DNA from: Mesorhizobium amorphae
GTDB taxonomy: Bacteria > Pseudomonadota > Alphaproteobacteria > Rhizobiales > Rhizobiaceae
Length of the DNA stretch: 64,000 bases
Direction: 5' to 3'
Assembly: GCA_003240775.1 (NCBI GenBank)
Contig: QFNI01000018.1
Location: 1-64,000, forward strand
In this document: positions 53,689 to 63,939 of the stretch, one piece after another
Numbering within the stretch: position 1 is the first letter of the stretch
Layout of the letters: every line of letters starts with the position of its first letter
Notes under the pieces: model-generated
Database searches by the model: none
What the model was told of the DNA's origin: nothing
The model's input: only the letters and a program-made list of their open reading frames with translations
Made by a program: the position numbers and the translations under genes

Positions 53689-55139
53689 GCGACCGGGGAC
53701 GCATTCTCGTAGCCGACGACGACGCGGCGATCCGCACCGTGCTCAACCAGGCGCTCTCGCGCGTGGGGCACGAGGTGCGCACCACGCCCAACGCAGCAAC
53801 GCTGTGGAAGTGGGTGCAGGCCGGCGAGGGGGACCTCGTGATCACCGATGTGGTGATGCCCGACGGCAACGCCTTCGACATGCTGCCACGCATCCGCAAG
53901 GCGCGGCCGGAGCTGCCGGTGGTCGTGATGAGCGCGCAGAACACGTTCATGACGGCGATCCGGGCTTCGGAATCGGGCGCCTACGAATACCTGCCCAAGC
54001 CTTTCGACCTCTCGGAGCTTCTGGCCATCGTCAGTCGCGCATTGGCCGAGCCCAAGCCCGGCCCCGCCGAGCCCAAGCCCGACGAACCGGAGGCCATGCC
54101 GCTGATCGGGCGCTCGCCGGCCATGCAGGACATCTACCGCATGCTCGCCCGCATGATGCAGACGGACCTGACGGTGATGATCTCCGGCGAATCGGGCACC
54201 GGCAAGGAGCTTGTGGCACGAGCGCTGCACGAATACGGACGCAGGCGGGCAGGGCCATTCGTCGCCATCAACATGGCGGCCATCCCACGGGACCTGATAG
54301 AATCTGAGCTCTTCGGCCACGAGAAGGGGGCGTTTACCGGGGCGCAGCATCGCTCGACCGGCCGCTTCGAGCAGGCGGAGGGCGGAACGCTCTTTCTGGA
54401 CGAGATCGGCGACATGCCGATGGACGCGCAGACGCGATTGCTTCGCGTGCTCCAGCAGGGCGAGTACACGACGGTGGGCGGGCGGACGCCGATCAAGACC
54501 GACGTGCGGATCGTGGCTGCCACCAACAAGGACCTGCGCGCGGCCATCAACCAGGGGCTGTTCCGCGAGGACCTCTATTATCGCCTGAACGTGGTGCCCT
54601 TGCGCCTGCCGCCATTGCGCGAGCGCACGGAAGACATCGGCGATCTCGTGCGGCACTTCTTCAAGCAGGGCGAAGCGGAAGGATTGCAGGGCAAGCGGAT
54701 CGCGGCGCAGGGGCTCGACCTCATGCGGCGCTACCCTTGGCCAGGCAATGTGCGCGAGCTGGAAAACCTCGTGCGGCGCCTGGCAGCGCTCTACCCCCAG
54801 GATGAAATCTCAGCCGAGGTGATCGCCAACGAGCTGCGCTCGGACGTGCAGACGGGGCAGGGCGGAGGGGAAGCGACGCTGCCCGAGAATCTCTCCATCT
54901 CGCATGCGGTGGAGCACTTCCTGCAGCGCTATTTCTCGTCCTACGGCGCAAGCCTGCCGCCGCCGGGGCTTTACCAGCGCGTGCTGGCCGAGGTGGAGTA
55001 CCCGCTGGTGCTCGCCTCGATGACGGCCACACGCGGCAACCAGATAAAGGCAGCCGAGCTTTTGGGCGTGAACCGTAACACTTTGCGCAAGAAGATCAAG
55101 GACTTGGGCGTTTCCGTTTACCGGGGTTCGCGGGTCTGA
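53685..55139 (+). CDS. ntrC: Nitrogen-regulation response regulator NtrC
   Basis: 484 residues. Receiver domain with D55 (LVITDVVMPDG), sigma54 AAA+ domain (about 140-385) with Walker A GESGTGKE and the intact GAFTGA loop (HEKGAFTGAQ), and a C-terminal HTH (ELLGVNRNTLRKKI, about 462-475). The intact GAFTGA loop shows that it can activate sigma54 promoters. ATG at 53685 overlaps the ntrB stop by 4 bp. Confidence 0.97.
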   Translation: MSDRGRILVADDDAAIRTVLNQALSRVGHEVRTTPNAATLWKWVQAGEGDLVITDVVMPDGNAFDMLPRIRKARPELPVVVMSAQNTFMTAIRASESGAYEYLPKPFDLSELLAIVSRALAEPKPGPAEPKPDEPEAMPLIGRSPAMQDIYRMLARMMQTDLTVMISGESGTGKELVARALHEYGRRRAGPFVAINMAAIPRDLIESELFGHEKGAFTGAQHRSTGRFEQAEGGTLFLDEIGDMPMDAQTRLLRVLQQGEYTTVGGRTPIKTDVRIVAATNKDLRAAINQGLFREDLYYRLNVVPLRLPPLRERTEDIGDLVRHFFKQGEAEGLQGKRIAAQGLDLMRRYPWPGNVRELENLVRRLAALYPQDEISAEVIANELRSDVQTGQGGGEATLPENLSISHAVEHFLQRYFSSYGASLPPPGLYQRVLAEVEYPLVLASMTATRGNQIKAAELLGVNRNTLRKKIKDLGVSVYRGSRV

Positions 55140-55145
55140 TCGGTC

Positions 55146-55191
55146 AAACTCGCTCCGAGTTTGTTGCATAATCGCCACAATGCGTTGCATA
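55146..55191. promoter_or_regulatory. Hairpin and direct repeats between ntrC and ntrY
   Basis: AAACTCG-CTC-CGAGTTT (55146-55162) is a perfect hairpin just after ntrC, with only a weak T-rich tail. GTTGCATA then occurs twice, at 55163-55170 and 55184-55191, exactly 21 bp apart, two helical turns, placing both on one DNA face. This 98-bp gap probably carries the ntrYX promoter. Confidence 0.45.
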
Positions 55192-55237
55192 GAACCGAAT
55201 CTTCGCGACTGACGCAGTTCGGATCCAAGACCACGCA

Positions 55238-57521
55238 ATGGCGACCCAGGCGCAGCCGCGGCTGCACCCTTCCCCCATCTTCAAGCGCGGCGCGCAGACC
55301 GAGAGTCGAAGGCTGGCCGCGCTTCCGGGCATCCTGGCGGTCGCGGGTGCGCTCCTAAGCGGCGCGGTCTCGTTCGCGATCCTGATGGGCGCGACGCCTA
55401 TCGTGCCCGACGAGGCGACCACGCTGACGCTGATCGGCGTGAATGCCGGCTTCCTTCTGCTGCTGCTCGGCCTGATCGTGCGCGAGGTGCACCGCATCCT
55501 GATGGCGCGACGCAACGGCAAGGCCGCTTCGCGCCTCCATGTGCGGATCGTCGCCATGTTCTCTCTGGTGGCAGCGCTGCCGGCCATCATGGTGGCCGTG
55601 ATCGCCTCGATCACGCTCGATGTCGGCCTAGACCGGTGGTTCGAGATCCGCACCAAGACGATCATCAGCTCCTCGCTGTCGATCGCGGAAGCCTATGTCC
55701 AGGAGAACGCCCGCAATCTCCAGGGCACCACGATCTCGATGGCATATGACCTCGACAACGCGCGAACGCTCTACGGCCTCGACCGCACGGGCTTTCGCGA
55801 GTTTCTGAGCGAGCAGGCGGTGGGCCGCTCGCTCGCGCACGCAGCGCTCTTGAAGAGCGACGGCTCGTTCGAGATGACGGCCGAAACCAATGTCGACTTC
55901 GCCATGCCCGAGCCCCCGCATGACGCGGTGACGACGGCAGTCGACGGCCGTCCCGTTCTGATCGAGCCGCGCACGCGCAACATCGTGGGCGCCATAATCA
56001 AGCTCAAGCAGTACGAAGACACCTATCTCTACACGATCCGCACAGTGGACCCCGAGGTGATCCGTGCGCGCCAGATCGTGACGGCAAACAGCGCGGAATA
56101 TCGCGGGCTCGAGGCCAACCGGCGCACCACGCAGATCGCCTTTGCCATCCTCTACCTCGGCGTGACGCTGATCATCGTGCTGTCGGCCATCTGGACGGGC
56201 ATCGCGGTGGCCGACCGCCTGGTGCGACCGATCCGGCTGCTGATCGGCGCGGCCGACGAGGTGGCGACCGGCAATCTCGACGTGGCGGTGAAGGTGAGGG
56301 GCTCGGACGGCGACGTGGCGTCGCTCGGCGCGACCTTCAACAACATGATCACCGAGCTGAAATCCCAGCGCAACGAACTGCTCCATGCGACGAGCCTGAT
56401 CGACGAGCGCCGCCGCTTCTCGGAGGCGGTGCTTTCGGGCGTCACAGCGGGCGTGATTGGGGTGGATGCCAACGGGCGGATAACCATCCTCAACCCGTCC
56501 GCCGAAGCGATGCTGGGGCTCGAGGCAAAGGATGCGCTGGGCACCGATCTTTCTGGGGCCCTGCCCCATGTCGCCAAGGTGTTCGAGATCGGCCGCACCT
56601 CGGGCAAGCCGGTCTACCGCGAGCAGGTGACCTTTTATCGCCGCGGCACCGAGCGCACCTTCAATGTGCAGGTGACGGTGGAGGAAAGCGGCGAGAACGG
56701 CGACGACCAGTCCTTCGTGGTGACCGTGGACGACATCACCGATCTCGTGCAGGCGCAGCGCTCGTCGGCCTGGGCGGACGTCGCGCGGCGCATCGCCCAC
56801 GAGATCAAGAACCCGCTGACACCCATCCAGCTTTCGGCCGAACGCATCCGCCGCCGCTACGGCAAGAAGATCACCGAGGACCGCGAGGTCTTCGACCAGT
56901 GCACCGACACGATCATCCGCCAAGTGGAGGATATCGGCCGCATGGTGGACGAGTTCTCTGCCTTTGCGCGCATGCCCAAGCCCGAGATGCGCACGGTTGA
57001 CCTGCGTGAGCCGCTGCGTGAGGCGGCCTTCCTGGTGGAAGTTTCCAAGCCCGAGATCGGCTTCAAGCGCGATCTCGGCCCCGACCCGCTGCCCGGTACC
57101 TTCGACACGCGCCTGCTCGGCCAGGCCTTCGGCAATGTGATCAAGAATGCGGCCGAGGCGATCGAGGGCGCGGAGTTCGCAGACGGCGAGCGCGGCGCGA
57201 TCCTGGTTCAGGCAGGGCGCGAGGGCGCGATGCTGCGGGTCGACGTGATCGACAACGGCAAGGGCCTGCCGCGCGAGAACCGCGCGCGCCTGCTCGAGCC
57301 CTACATGACCACGCGCGAGAAGGGCACGGGCCTCGGCCTCGCCATCGTCAAGAAGATCATCGAGGACCACGGCGGCACGATCGAATTGCACGACGCGCCG
57401 CCCGACTTCCACGGGGGCAGGGGCGCGATGGTGACCCTGCTGCTGCCGGCTGCGGCCGCCACCCAGAAGACACAAAGGGCGGCGAATGCCGCCGAGAACA
57501 ATCAAGCAAGCGGAGCGGAAC

Positions 57522-57532
<11 letters not shown>
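55238..57532 (+). CDS. ntrY: Nitrogen-regulation sensor histidine kinase NtrY
   Basis: 764 residues, membrane-bound. Helices are at about 30-55, 65-85, 105-130 and 295-320, with a periplasmic sensor segment of about 160 residues between the last two. A HAMP linker (about 320-375, ADRLVRPIRLLIGAADEVA), a PAS domain (about 385-500), H box ARRIAHEIKNPLTPIQL (about 513-529), N box (FGNVIKNAAEAIEG) and GLGLAIVKKIIEDHGG follow. NtrYX in rhizobia and Brucella responds to nitrogen and redox state. ATG at 55238; overlaps ntrX by 11 bp. Confidence 0.94.
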
Positions 57533-58886
<1,354 letters not shown>

Positions 58887-58968
58887 CCCCAGGCAGTTCC
58901 GGCTGGGCTGCGAAGGGGTTTCGCATCCGGAAACTGCGGCAAACACCAAGAATCGAGAGGGACCCGCC

Positions 58969-59832
58969 TTGCCTCGCATCGCCTATGTGAACGGCCGCTA
59001 CGTGCCGCACAGCCACGCTTCCGTTCACATCGAGGACCGCGGTTACCAGTTCGCGGACGGGGTCTACGAGGTGTGCGAGGTGGCGCGCGGCTTCATCGTG
59101 GACAGCGTTCGCCATCTCGACCGGCTCGACCGCTCGCTTCGTGAGCTGCGCATCGCGTGGCCGCTCAAGCGCGCTGCCTTGGAGCTGGTGATGAGCGAGG
59201 TGATCCGGCGCAACAGGGTGCGCGACGGCATGGTCTATCTGCAGGTGACGCGCGGGGTCGCGCCGCGCGACCACGTGTTCCCAAAGCCCGGAACGCCTTC
59301 CGCCATCGTGGTGACGGCCAAGCGCACAGACCCTGCCGCGGGCCATGCACGAGCGGAAGCCGGCATCGCCGTGATCTCGGTGCCGGAAAACCGCTGGGAG
59401 AGGGTGGACATCAAGAGCGTGGGCCTGCTCCCCAACGTGCTCGCCCGCCAGGCGGCCAAGGAACAGGGCGCGCAGGAAGCTTGGTTCGTGGATGCCGAAG
59501 GCTTAGTGACGGAAGGCGCGGCCACCAATGCCTGGATCGTGACGGGCGAGGGCAAGCTCGTGACCCGGCCGGCCGAGCATGGCATCCTGAAAGGCGTGAC
59601 GCGCACCACGCTTTTCGATCTCGCGGCCCGCGAAGGGCTGAAGATAGAGGAGCGGCCGTTCACCGTGGCCGAGGCACAGGGTGCGCGCGAAGCCTTCATT
59701 TCGGCAGCCACCACGCTCGTCATGCCGGTGGTCTCGATCGATGGAAAAACGGTCGCCAACGGCCATCCCGGCACGATCGCGCTTTCGCTTCGGCAGGCGT
59801 TTTTTGACATTGCGGAAAAGAAACCGGCCTGA
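58969..59832 (+). CDS. dat: D-amino-acid transaminase (class IV aminotransferase)
   Basis: 287-residue PLP enzyme that interconverts D-alanine and D-glutamate for peptidoglycan. The N-terminus IAYVNGRYVPHSHASVHIED, PLP lysine in VDIKSVGLLPNVLA (about residues 145-158) and EGAATNAWIV (about 182-191) fit D-alanine aminotransferase. The start appears to be TTG at 58969, with GAGAGGG 8 nt upstream. It follows ntrX in many Rhizobiales and precedes hfq. Confidence 0.92.
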   Translation: MPRIAYVNGRYVPHSHASVHIEDRGYQFADGVYEVCEVARGFIVDSVRHLDRLDRSLRELRIAWPLKRAALELVMSEVIRRNRVRDGMVYLQVTRGVAPRDHVFPKPGTPSAIVVTAKRTDPAAGHARAEAGIAVISVPENRWERVDIKSVGLLPNVLARQAAKEQGAQEAWFVDAEGLVTEGAATNAWIVTGEGKLVTRPAEHGILKGVTRTTLFDLAAREGLKIEERPFTVAEAQGAREAFISAATTLVMPVVSIDGKTVANGHPGTIALSLRQAFFDIAEKKPA

Positions 59833-59965
59833 TACCGCAAAGGCGGGCGGGGCCTGCGGGGTGTTCGGCACGCGTTTTTTGGCGTGATCACAACGTGTCG
59901 CGCGAGGCATCGCTTCCCGCAGCCTGTCGCATCCGCGGACAGATCAGACAAGAAAAGAAAAAACC

Positions 59966-60202
59966 ATGGCTGAAAGGTCGCAAAACCTTCAGGATCTGTT
60001 CCTGAACTCGGTTCGCAAGAGCAAGAACCCCCTGACCATCTTCCTGATCAACGGCGTGAAGCTGACGGGCGTGGTCACGTCGTTCGACAATTTCTGCGTG
60101 CTGCTGCGCCGCGACGGGCATTCGCAGCTCGTCTACAAACATGCCATCTCGACCATCATGCCGAGCCAGCCGGTGAACATGTTCGAGGGTGAGGACGCTT
60201 AA
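59966..60202 (+). CDS. hfq: RNA chaperone Hfq
   Basis: 78 residues, the normal short alphaproteobacterial form without the long C-terminal tail. Sm1 (LQDLFLNSVRKSKNPLTIFL, about residues 8-27) and Sm2 (LVYKHAISTIMPSQPV, about 56-71) with the K-H motif are intact. Hfq binds U-rich RNA and sRNAs, and in rhizobia controls nitrogen metabolism. ATG at 59966, six bases before hflX. Confidence 0.98.
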   Translation: MAERSQNLQDLFLNSVRKSKNPLTIFLINGVKLTGVVTSFDNFCVLLRRDGHSQLVYKHAISTIMPSQPVNMFEGEDA

Positions 60203-60208
60203 CGGGCC

Positions 60209-61576
60209 TTGGCTTCCTTCGACACGCACGACAATCATGACCGCGAGGGCAATGGTCGCACCACGGGTGCGCGAACACTCCTTGTGGTTCCCGTTCTGAC
60301 GCGCGAGCCGCGCAACGACGACCACGGCAGCGGCGCTCGGCCCAGGCTGCCGCGCTCGCCCGAAGCGCGCCGCGAAGAGGCGCTCGGCCTCGCCAACGCG
60401 ATCGCCCTCGACGTCGTGGCGGACGCCGTGGTGATGCTGGCCGACCCGCGGCCGGCGACGCTTCTAGGCTCGGGCAAGGTGGCGGAGTTCGCCGAAACCG
60501 TGGCCGATCAGAAGATCGAACTGGTGATCGTGGATCACGCGCTGACGCCCGTGCAGCAGCGCAATCTCGAGCGCGAGCTGAAGGCCAAGGTGCTCGACCG
60601 CACGGGGCTGATCCTCGAAATCTTCGGCGAGCGCGCGCGCACCAAGGAAGGCACGTTGCAGGTCGAACTCGCCCATCTCGAATATCAGAAGGGCAGGCTC
60701 GTGCGCTCCTGGACCCACCTGGAGCGCCAGCGCGGTGGTGCGGGTTTCCTGGGCGGGCCCGGCGAAACGCAGATCGAGGCCGACCGGCGGCTTCTCCAGG
60801 ACAAGATCATCAAGCTCAAGCGCGAGTTGGAGACCGTGCGCCGCACGCGCACGCTGCACCGCGCCAAGCGCAAGAAGGTGCCGTTTCCGGTTGTGGCCAT
60901 CGTCGGCTACACGAATGCCGGAAAGTCCACGCTGTTCAACCGCATGACGGGCGCAGGCGTTCTGGCCGAGGATCAGCTTTTCGCGACGCTCGACCCGACG
61001 CTGCGCCGCCTGCGCCTGCCGCATGGCACGCCCGTGATCCTGTCGGACACGGTGGGCTTCGTTTCCGACCTGCCGACCCATCTGGTGGCAGCGTTCCGCG
61101 CGACGCTGGAAGAGGTGCTGGAAGCCGATCTCATCTTGCACGTGCGCGACATCGCAGACCCCGACACAGCCGCCCAGGCCGAGGATGTCGAGCGTATCCT
61201 GCAGGACCTCGGCGTGGAGCCCGGCGATCGCGGGATGATCGAGGTCTGGAACAAGATCGACCTCCTGCCTGACGAGGACCGCGCGCAGCTGCGCGTGAAC
61301 GCGGAGGGCGAGGCGACGCCCAAGGTCGCCATCTCAGCCATGAGCGGGGAGGGGATCGACAAGCTGTCCGCCCTGATCGAACGTGAGGTGGCGGGCGAGA
61401 TCGTGACCGCGCAGCTCGTTCTCGCGCCTGCACAGCTAGGGCAGCTCGGCTGGATCTACGCCAACAGCGAGGTCGCATCGCGAACGGACGAGGAAGACGG
61501 CAGCGTGGCGTTCGAACTGCGTCTGACCCGCCAGGCGGCTGAAGAGCTGGACGAGCGGCTCAGCCAGGGACGCTAA
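60209..61576 (+). CDS. hflX: GTPase HflX
   Basis: 455-residue ribosome-associated GTPase that rescues stalled or heat-damaged ribosomes. An N-terminal HflX domain (about 50-205, with GSGKVAEFAE and GPGETQIEADRR) precedes the G domain: G1 GYTNAGKSTLFNRMTG (about 233-248), G3 DTVGFVSDLP (about 279-288), G4 NKIDLLPD (about 349). The start is TTG at 60209, since no in-frame ATG exists in the N-terminus. The hfq-hflX pairing is conserved in proteobacteria. Confidence 0.94.
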   Translation: MASFDTHDNHDREGNGRTTGARTLLVVPVLTREPRNDDHGSGARPRLPRSPEARREEALGLANAIALDVVADAVVMLADPRPATLLGSGKVAEFAETVADQKIELVIVDHALTPVQQRNLERELKAKVLDRTGLILEIFGERARTKEGTLQVELAHLEYQKGRLVRSWTHLERQRGGAGFLGGPGETQIEADRRLLQDKIIKLKRELETVRRTRTLHRAKRKKVPFPVVAIVGYTNAGKSTLFNRMTGAGVLAEDQLFATLDPTLRRLRLPHGTPVILSDTVGFVSDLPTHLVAAFRATLEEVLEADLILHVRDIADPDTAAQAEDVERILQDLGVEPGDRGMIEVWNKIDLLPDEDRAQLRVNAEGEATPKVAISAMSGEGIDKLSALIEREVAGEIVTAQLVLAPAQLGQLGWIYANSEVASRTDEEDGSVAFELRLTRQAAEELDERLSQGR

Positions 61577-61675
61577 GAGAGCAAGACGCGTCAGGCGACT
61601 CTGCCTGCTATGAGGGCAGTGTTGAGTCGGCGCTCGCAATTTAGGCAGCTGCCCCATCGCGCAATATGACTCGCG

Positions 61676-62536
61676 TCATACCTCTTCTAGCTTGGCTCTC
61701 ACCCAGAGTGCCTCCATCTCGTCAAGACTGGCTTCCTCCAGCGGTATTCCGGTCGCCGCGAGCGATGTCTCGATGAACCCGAAGCGGCGGCGAAACTTCG
61801 CGTTCGTGGCGCGCAGGGCCTGCTCGGGCTCGATCTCCAGAAGCCGCGCGAGGTTGACGAGCGAGAAGAAGACGTCGCCCATCTCGGCTTCGATTTGCGC
61901 CCGGTCTCCACTCGCCACCACAGTTCGAAGCTCCCCGAGTTCCTCGTCCATCTTGTCGAGCACAGGAGCTGCGTCACCCCAATCGAAGCCGACTTGGGAG
62001 GCCTTCGCCTGAAGCTTGCCCGCAGCGATCAGCGGCGGCAGCGTGCGGGGCACTTGGTCGAGGAGGCCCGTTGGCGGCTGCTCGACATCAGGCGCGCGCG
62101 CGGCGCGCGCGGCTTTCTCGTCGGCCTTGATAGCTTCCCATGAGCGCTTTGCAGCGCGCGCATCGCCAGCGGCCTCATCGCCGAAGACGTGGGGATGGCG
62201 CCGGATCATCTTGGCCGTGATGGCCTGAACGACATCGCCAAAATCGAACGCACCGGTTTCGGATGCCATCTGGGCGTGGAAGACGACTTGAAGCAGGAGA
62301 TCGCCCAGTTCGTCGCAGAGATCGGCCATGTCGTTGCGCTCGATGGCTTCGGCCACCTCGTACGCTTCCTCGATCGTATAGGGCACGATCGTCGGGAAGC
62401 TTTGCGCGACGTCCCACGGACATCCATCCACGGGGTCCCGCAACGCCCGCATGATGCGAAGAAGCTCGCCGATGTCGCGCGAGGGCTTTGGAGAAATGGA
62501 CAAGGGAGATGCTCCGTTCACTGCCGTGCTTTTCAT
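61676..62536 (-). CDS. mazG: Nucleoside triphosphate pyrophosphohydrolase MazG
   Basis: 286 residues with two MazG repeats. The first has GCPWDVAQSFPTIVPYTIEE and EVAEAIERNDMADLCDELGDLLLQVVFHA (given in part, about residues 37-80), the second DKMDEELGELRT and EMGDVFFSLVNLARLLE (about 195-235), each with the metal-binding E-x-x-E pattern. It hydrolyses nucleotides and has been linked to lowering ppGpp and housecleaning of altered NTPs. ATG at 62536; longer in-frame starts are not similar to the family. It is convergent with hflX. Confidence 0.93.
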   Translation of the reverse strand: MKSTAVNGASPLSISPKPSRDIGELLRIMRALRDPVDGCPWDVAQSFPTIVPYTIEEAYEVAEAIERNDMADLCDELGDLLLQVVFHAQMASETGAFDFGDVVQAITAKMIRRHPHVFGDEAAGDARAAKRSWEAIKADEKAARAARAPDVEQPPTGLLDQVPRTLPPLIAAGKLQAKASQVGFDWGDAAPVLDKMDEELGELRTVVASGDRAQIEAEMGDVFFSLVNLARLLEIEPEQALRATNAKFRRRFGFIETSLAATGIPLEEASLDEMEALWVRAKLEEV

Positions 62537-62687
62537 CAGCGAGCGAACGGCGCCCGTCAAATGGTCATGCGGCGAGGCGGGGAGAAAAGTGGTGCGCAGC
62601 GCTGGAGATCGCTGGCTGTGGCAGGAGGGGATCGGTCGAACGAGGCCACACCGCACCCGAATCCCAACCTCACGCACGCCAATCCAT

Positions 62688-62715
62688 AAGTCGCATAAGA
62701 TATATTATGGAACTT
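62688..62715 (+). other. dif: Candidate dif site (XerC/XerD chromosome dimer resolution)
   Basis: A 28-bp site with the dif layout: left arm AAGTCGCATAA (62688-62698), 6-bp spacer GATATA (62699-62704), right arm TTATGGAACTT (62705-62715). The left arm and the reverse complement of the right arm agree at 9 of 11 positions, and pairing extends two bases further (ATAAGT...ACTTAT, 62686-62717). By comparison with E. coli dif arms (GGTGCGCATAA and TTATGTTAAAT), the core CGCATAA, TATA and TTATG are kept. It lies in the only long AT-rich, gene-free stretch in the window. Confidence 0.75.
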
Positions 62716-62957
62716 ATATGCAGTGATTTCGGGGTGGCTGCTGGTTCGTGATGGCAATGGAAAGCGCGAGGTTGACTGCGCCTCCATCAGGCCCTCGTCG
62801 CGCGTCCCGCCAGCATCTCAGACGATCTCCGCAACCCCGCCAGTTTATGCGCTGGCGTATGGGCGTGGATCAGTGACTGGCTGAGGCAGTGAGTGCCGGT
62901 CCAGATGCGGGCGAGCGATCAACGCGTGTGAGACGTAGTCATCTGAGCCTGAATGAG

Positions 62958-62991
62958 AAAAGCTCCCCAACTTTGCGGTCGAAGAGCTTTT
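62958..62991 (-). terminator. Possible terminator downstream of lexA
   Basis: AAAAGCTC (62958-62965) pairs with GAGCTTTT (62984-62991) across an 18-nt loop. On the minus strand the stem ends in TTTTC. The loop is long and the T run short, so this is tentative. Confidence 0.35.
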
Positions 62992-63024
62992 TAGGATCCA
63001 ACGTCTGTGCGACAGGCGCTGCGG

Positions 63025-63732
63025 TCAGTAGCGGCGGATCAGGCCCACGAGCTTGCCCTGGACCTTCACGCGGTCGGGGCCGAAGATGCGGGTCTCATAA
63101 GCGGGGTTGGCGGCCTCGAGCGCGATGGAGGCGCCCTTGCGGCGGAAGCGCTTCAAGGTGGCTTCCTGGTCGTCAACGAGAGCGACCACGATCTCGCCGG
63201 CATTGGCGGTGTTGGTGTTGCGGATGATCACCGTGTCGCCGTCGAGGATGCCGGCGTCCACCATCGAATCGCCGCGCACTTCGAGCGCGTAGTGCTCGCC
63301 GCCCGAAAGCATCTCGGGCGGAACGACGATGGAATGGGTCTGGTGCTGGATCGCCTCGATCGGCACACCGGCGGCGATGCGACCCATGACGGGCAAGGAA
63401 ACGGACGTGTCGCGAGCAGACTGCTGCGGCTTGGCCTGCTCGACCGGCTTGCGGCCCAAACTGCCCTCAATGACGCTCGGCGAGAACTTCCGGGGCGGCT
63501 GCGGAACGGGCGTGGCAGCCTCGGGCAGGCGGAGCACTTCGAGTGCCCTCGCCCGGTTCGGCAAGCGGCGGATGAAGCCCCGCTCCTCCAAAGCCATGAT
63601 CAAACGGTGGATGCCCGACTTCGAAGCGAGGTCGAGTGCCTCCTTCATCTCGTCGAATGACGGCGGAATGCCCGACTCCCGCATCCTGTCGTGGATGAAG
63701 AGGAGGAGTTCGTGCTGTTTCCGCGTAAGCAT
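63025..63732 (-). CDS. lexA: LexA repressor
   Basis: 235 residues; represses SOS genes and self-cleaves when RecA filaments form. The winged HTH (about 1-65, MLTRKQHELLLFIHDRM and SKSGIHRLIMALEERGF) is followed by the peptidase domain: cleavage site A121-G122 (in GRIAAGVP), S156 (RGDSMVD) and K194 (ATLKRF) as the catalytic pair. ATG at 63732; the 64-residue longer frame is not similar to the family and would cross the operator. A LexA box lies 48 bp upstream. Confidence 0.97.
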   Translation of the reverse strand: MLTRKQHELLLFIHDRMRESGIPPSFDEMKEALDLASKSGIHRLIMALEERGFIRRLPNRARALEVLRLPEAATPVPQPPRKFSPSVIEGSLGRKPVEQAKPQQSARDTSVSLPVMGRIAAGVPIEAIQHQTHSIVVPPEMLSGGEHYALEVRGDSMVDAGILDGDTVIIRNTNTANAGEIVVALVDDQEATLKRFRRKGASIALEAANPAYETRIFGPDRVKVQGKLVGLIRRY

Positions 63733-63779
63733 GGGTCGCCAAAGAATCTGTTGCAAACAAAACCAGAACAAACCTAGAC

Positions 63780-63794
63780 GTTCTGCGTGTGTTC
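63780..63794 (+). promoter_or_regulatory. LexA box (alphaproteobacterial SOS operator) of lexA
   Basis: GTTC-TGCGTGT-GTTC, an exact match to the alphaproteobacterial LexA operator GTTC-N7-GTTC. It lies 48 nt upstream of the lexA start codon and predicts autorepression. Confidence 0.85.
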
Positions 63795-63939
63795 TGCAAC
63801 TGCCCCTTCGCGCCACGCGCGAGAACTCGAAATCGGCTTGTGGATGACATGCCGTTTGTCGCGATGACCTCGCAACCGAAAATGCTGGCGCCGAGTGGAC
63901 GAGACGATGGCCAGAAGGCGCCACGCGGCAGTAGTTGTC

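Larger units (their letters stand above)
62537..63024. other. Intergenic gap holding the dif candidate
   Basis: 488 nt between mazG and lexA with no gene-like reading frame. It contains the dif site at 62688-62715 and an 8-bp hairpin near the lexA 3' end (62958-62991). The AT-rich patch around dif stands out against the GC-rich surroundings. Confidence 0.6.
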
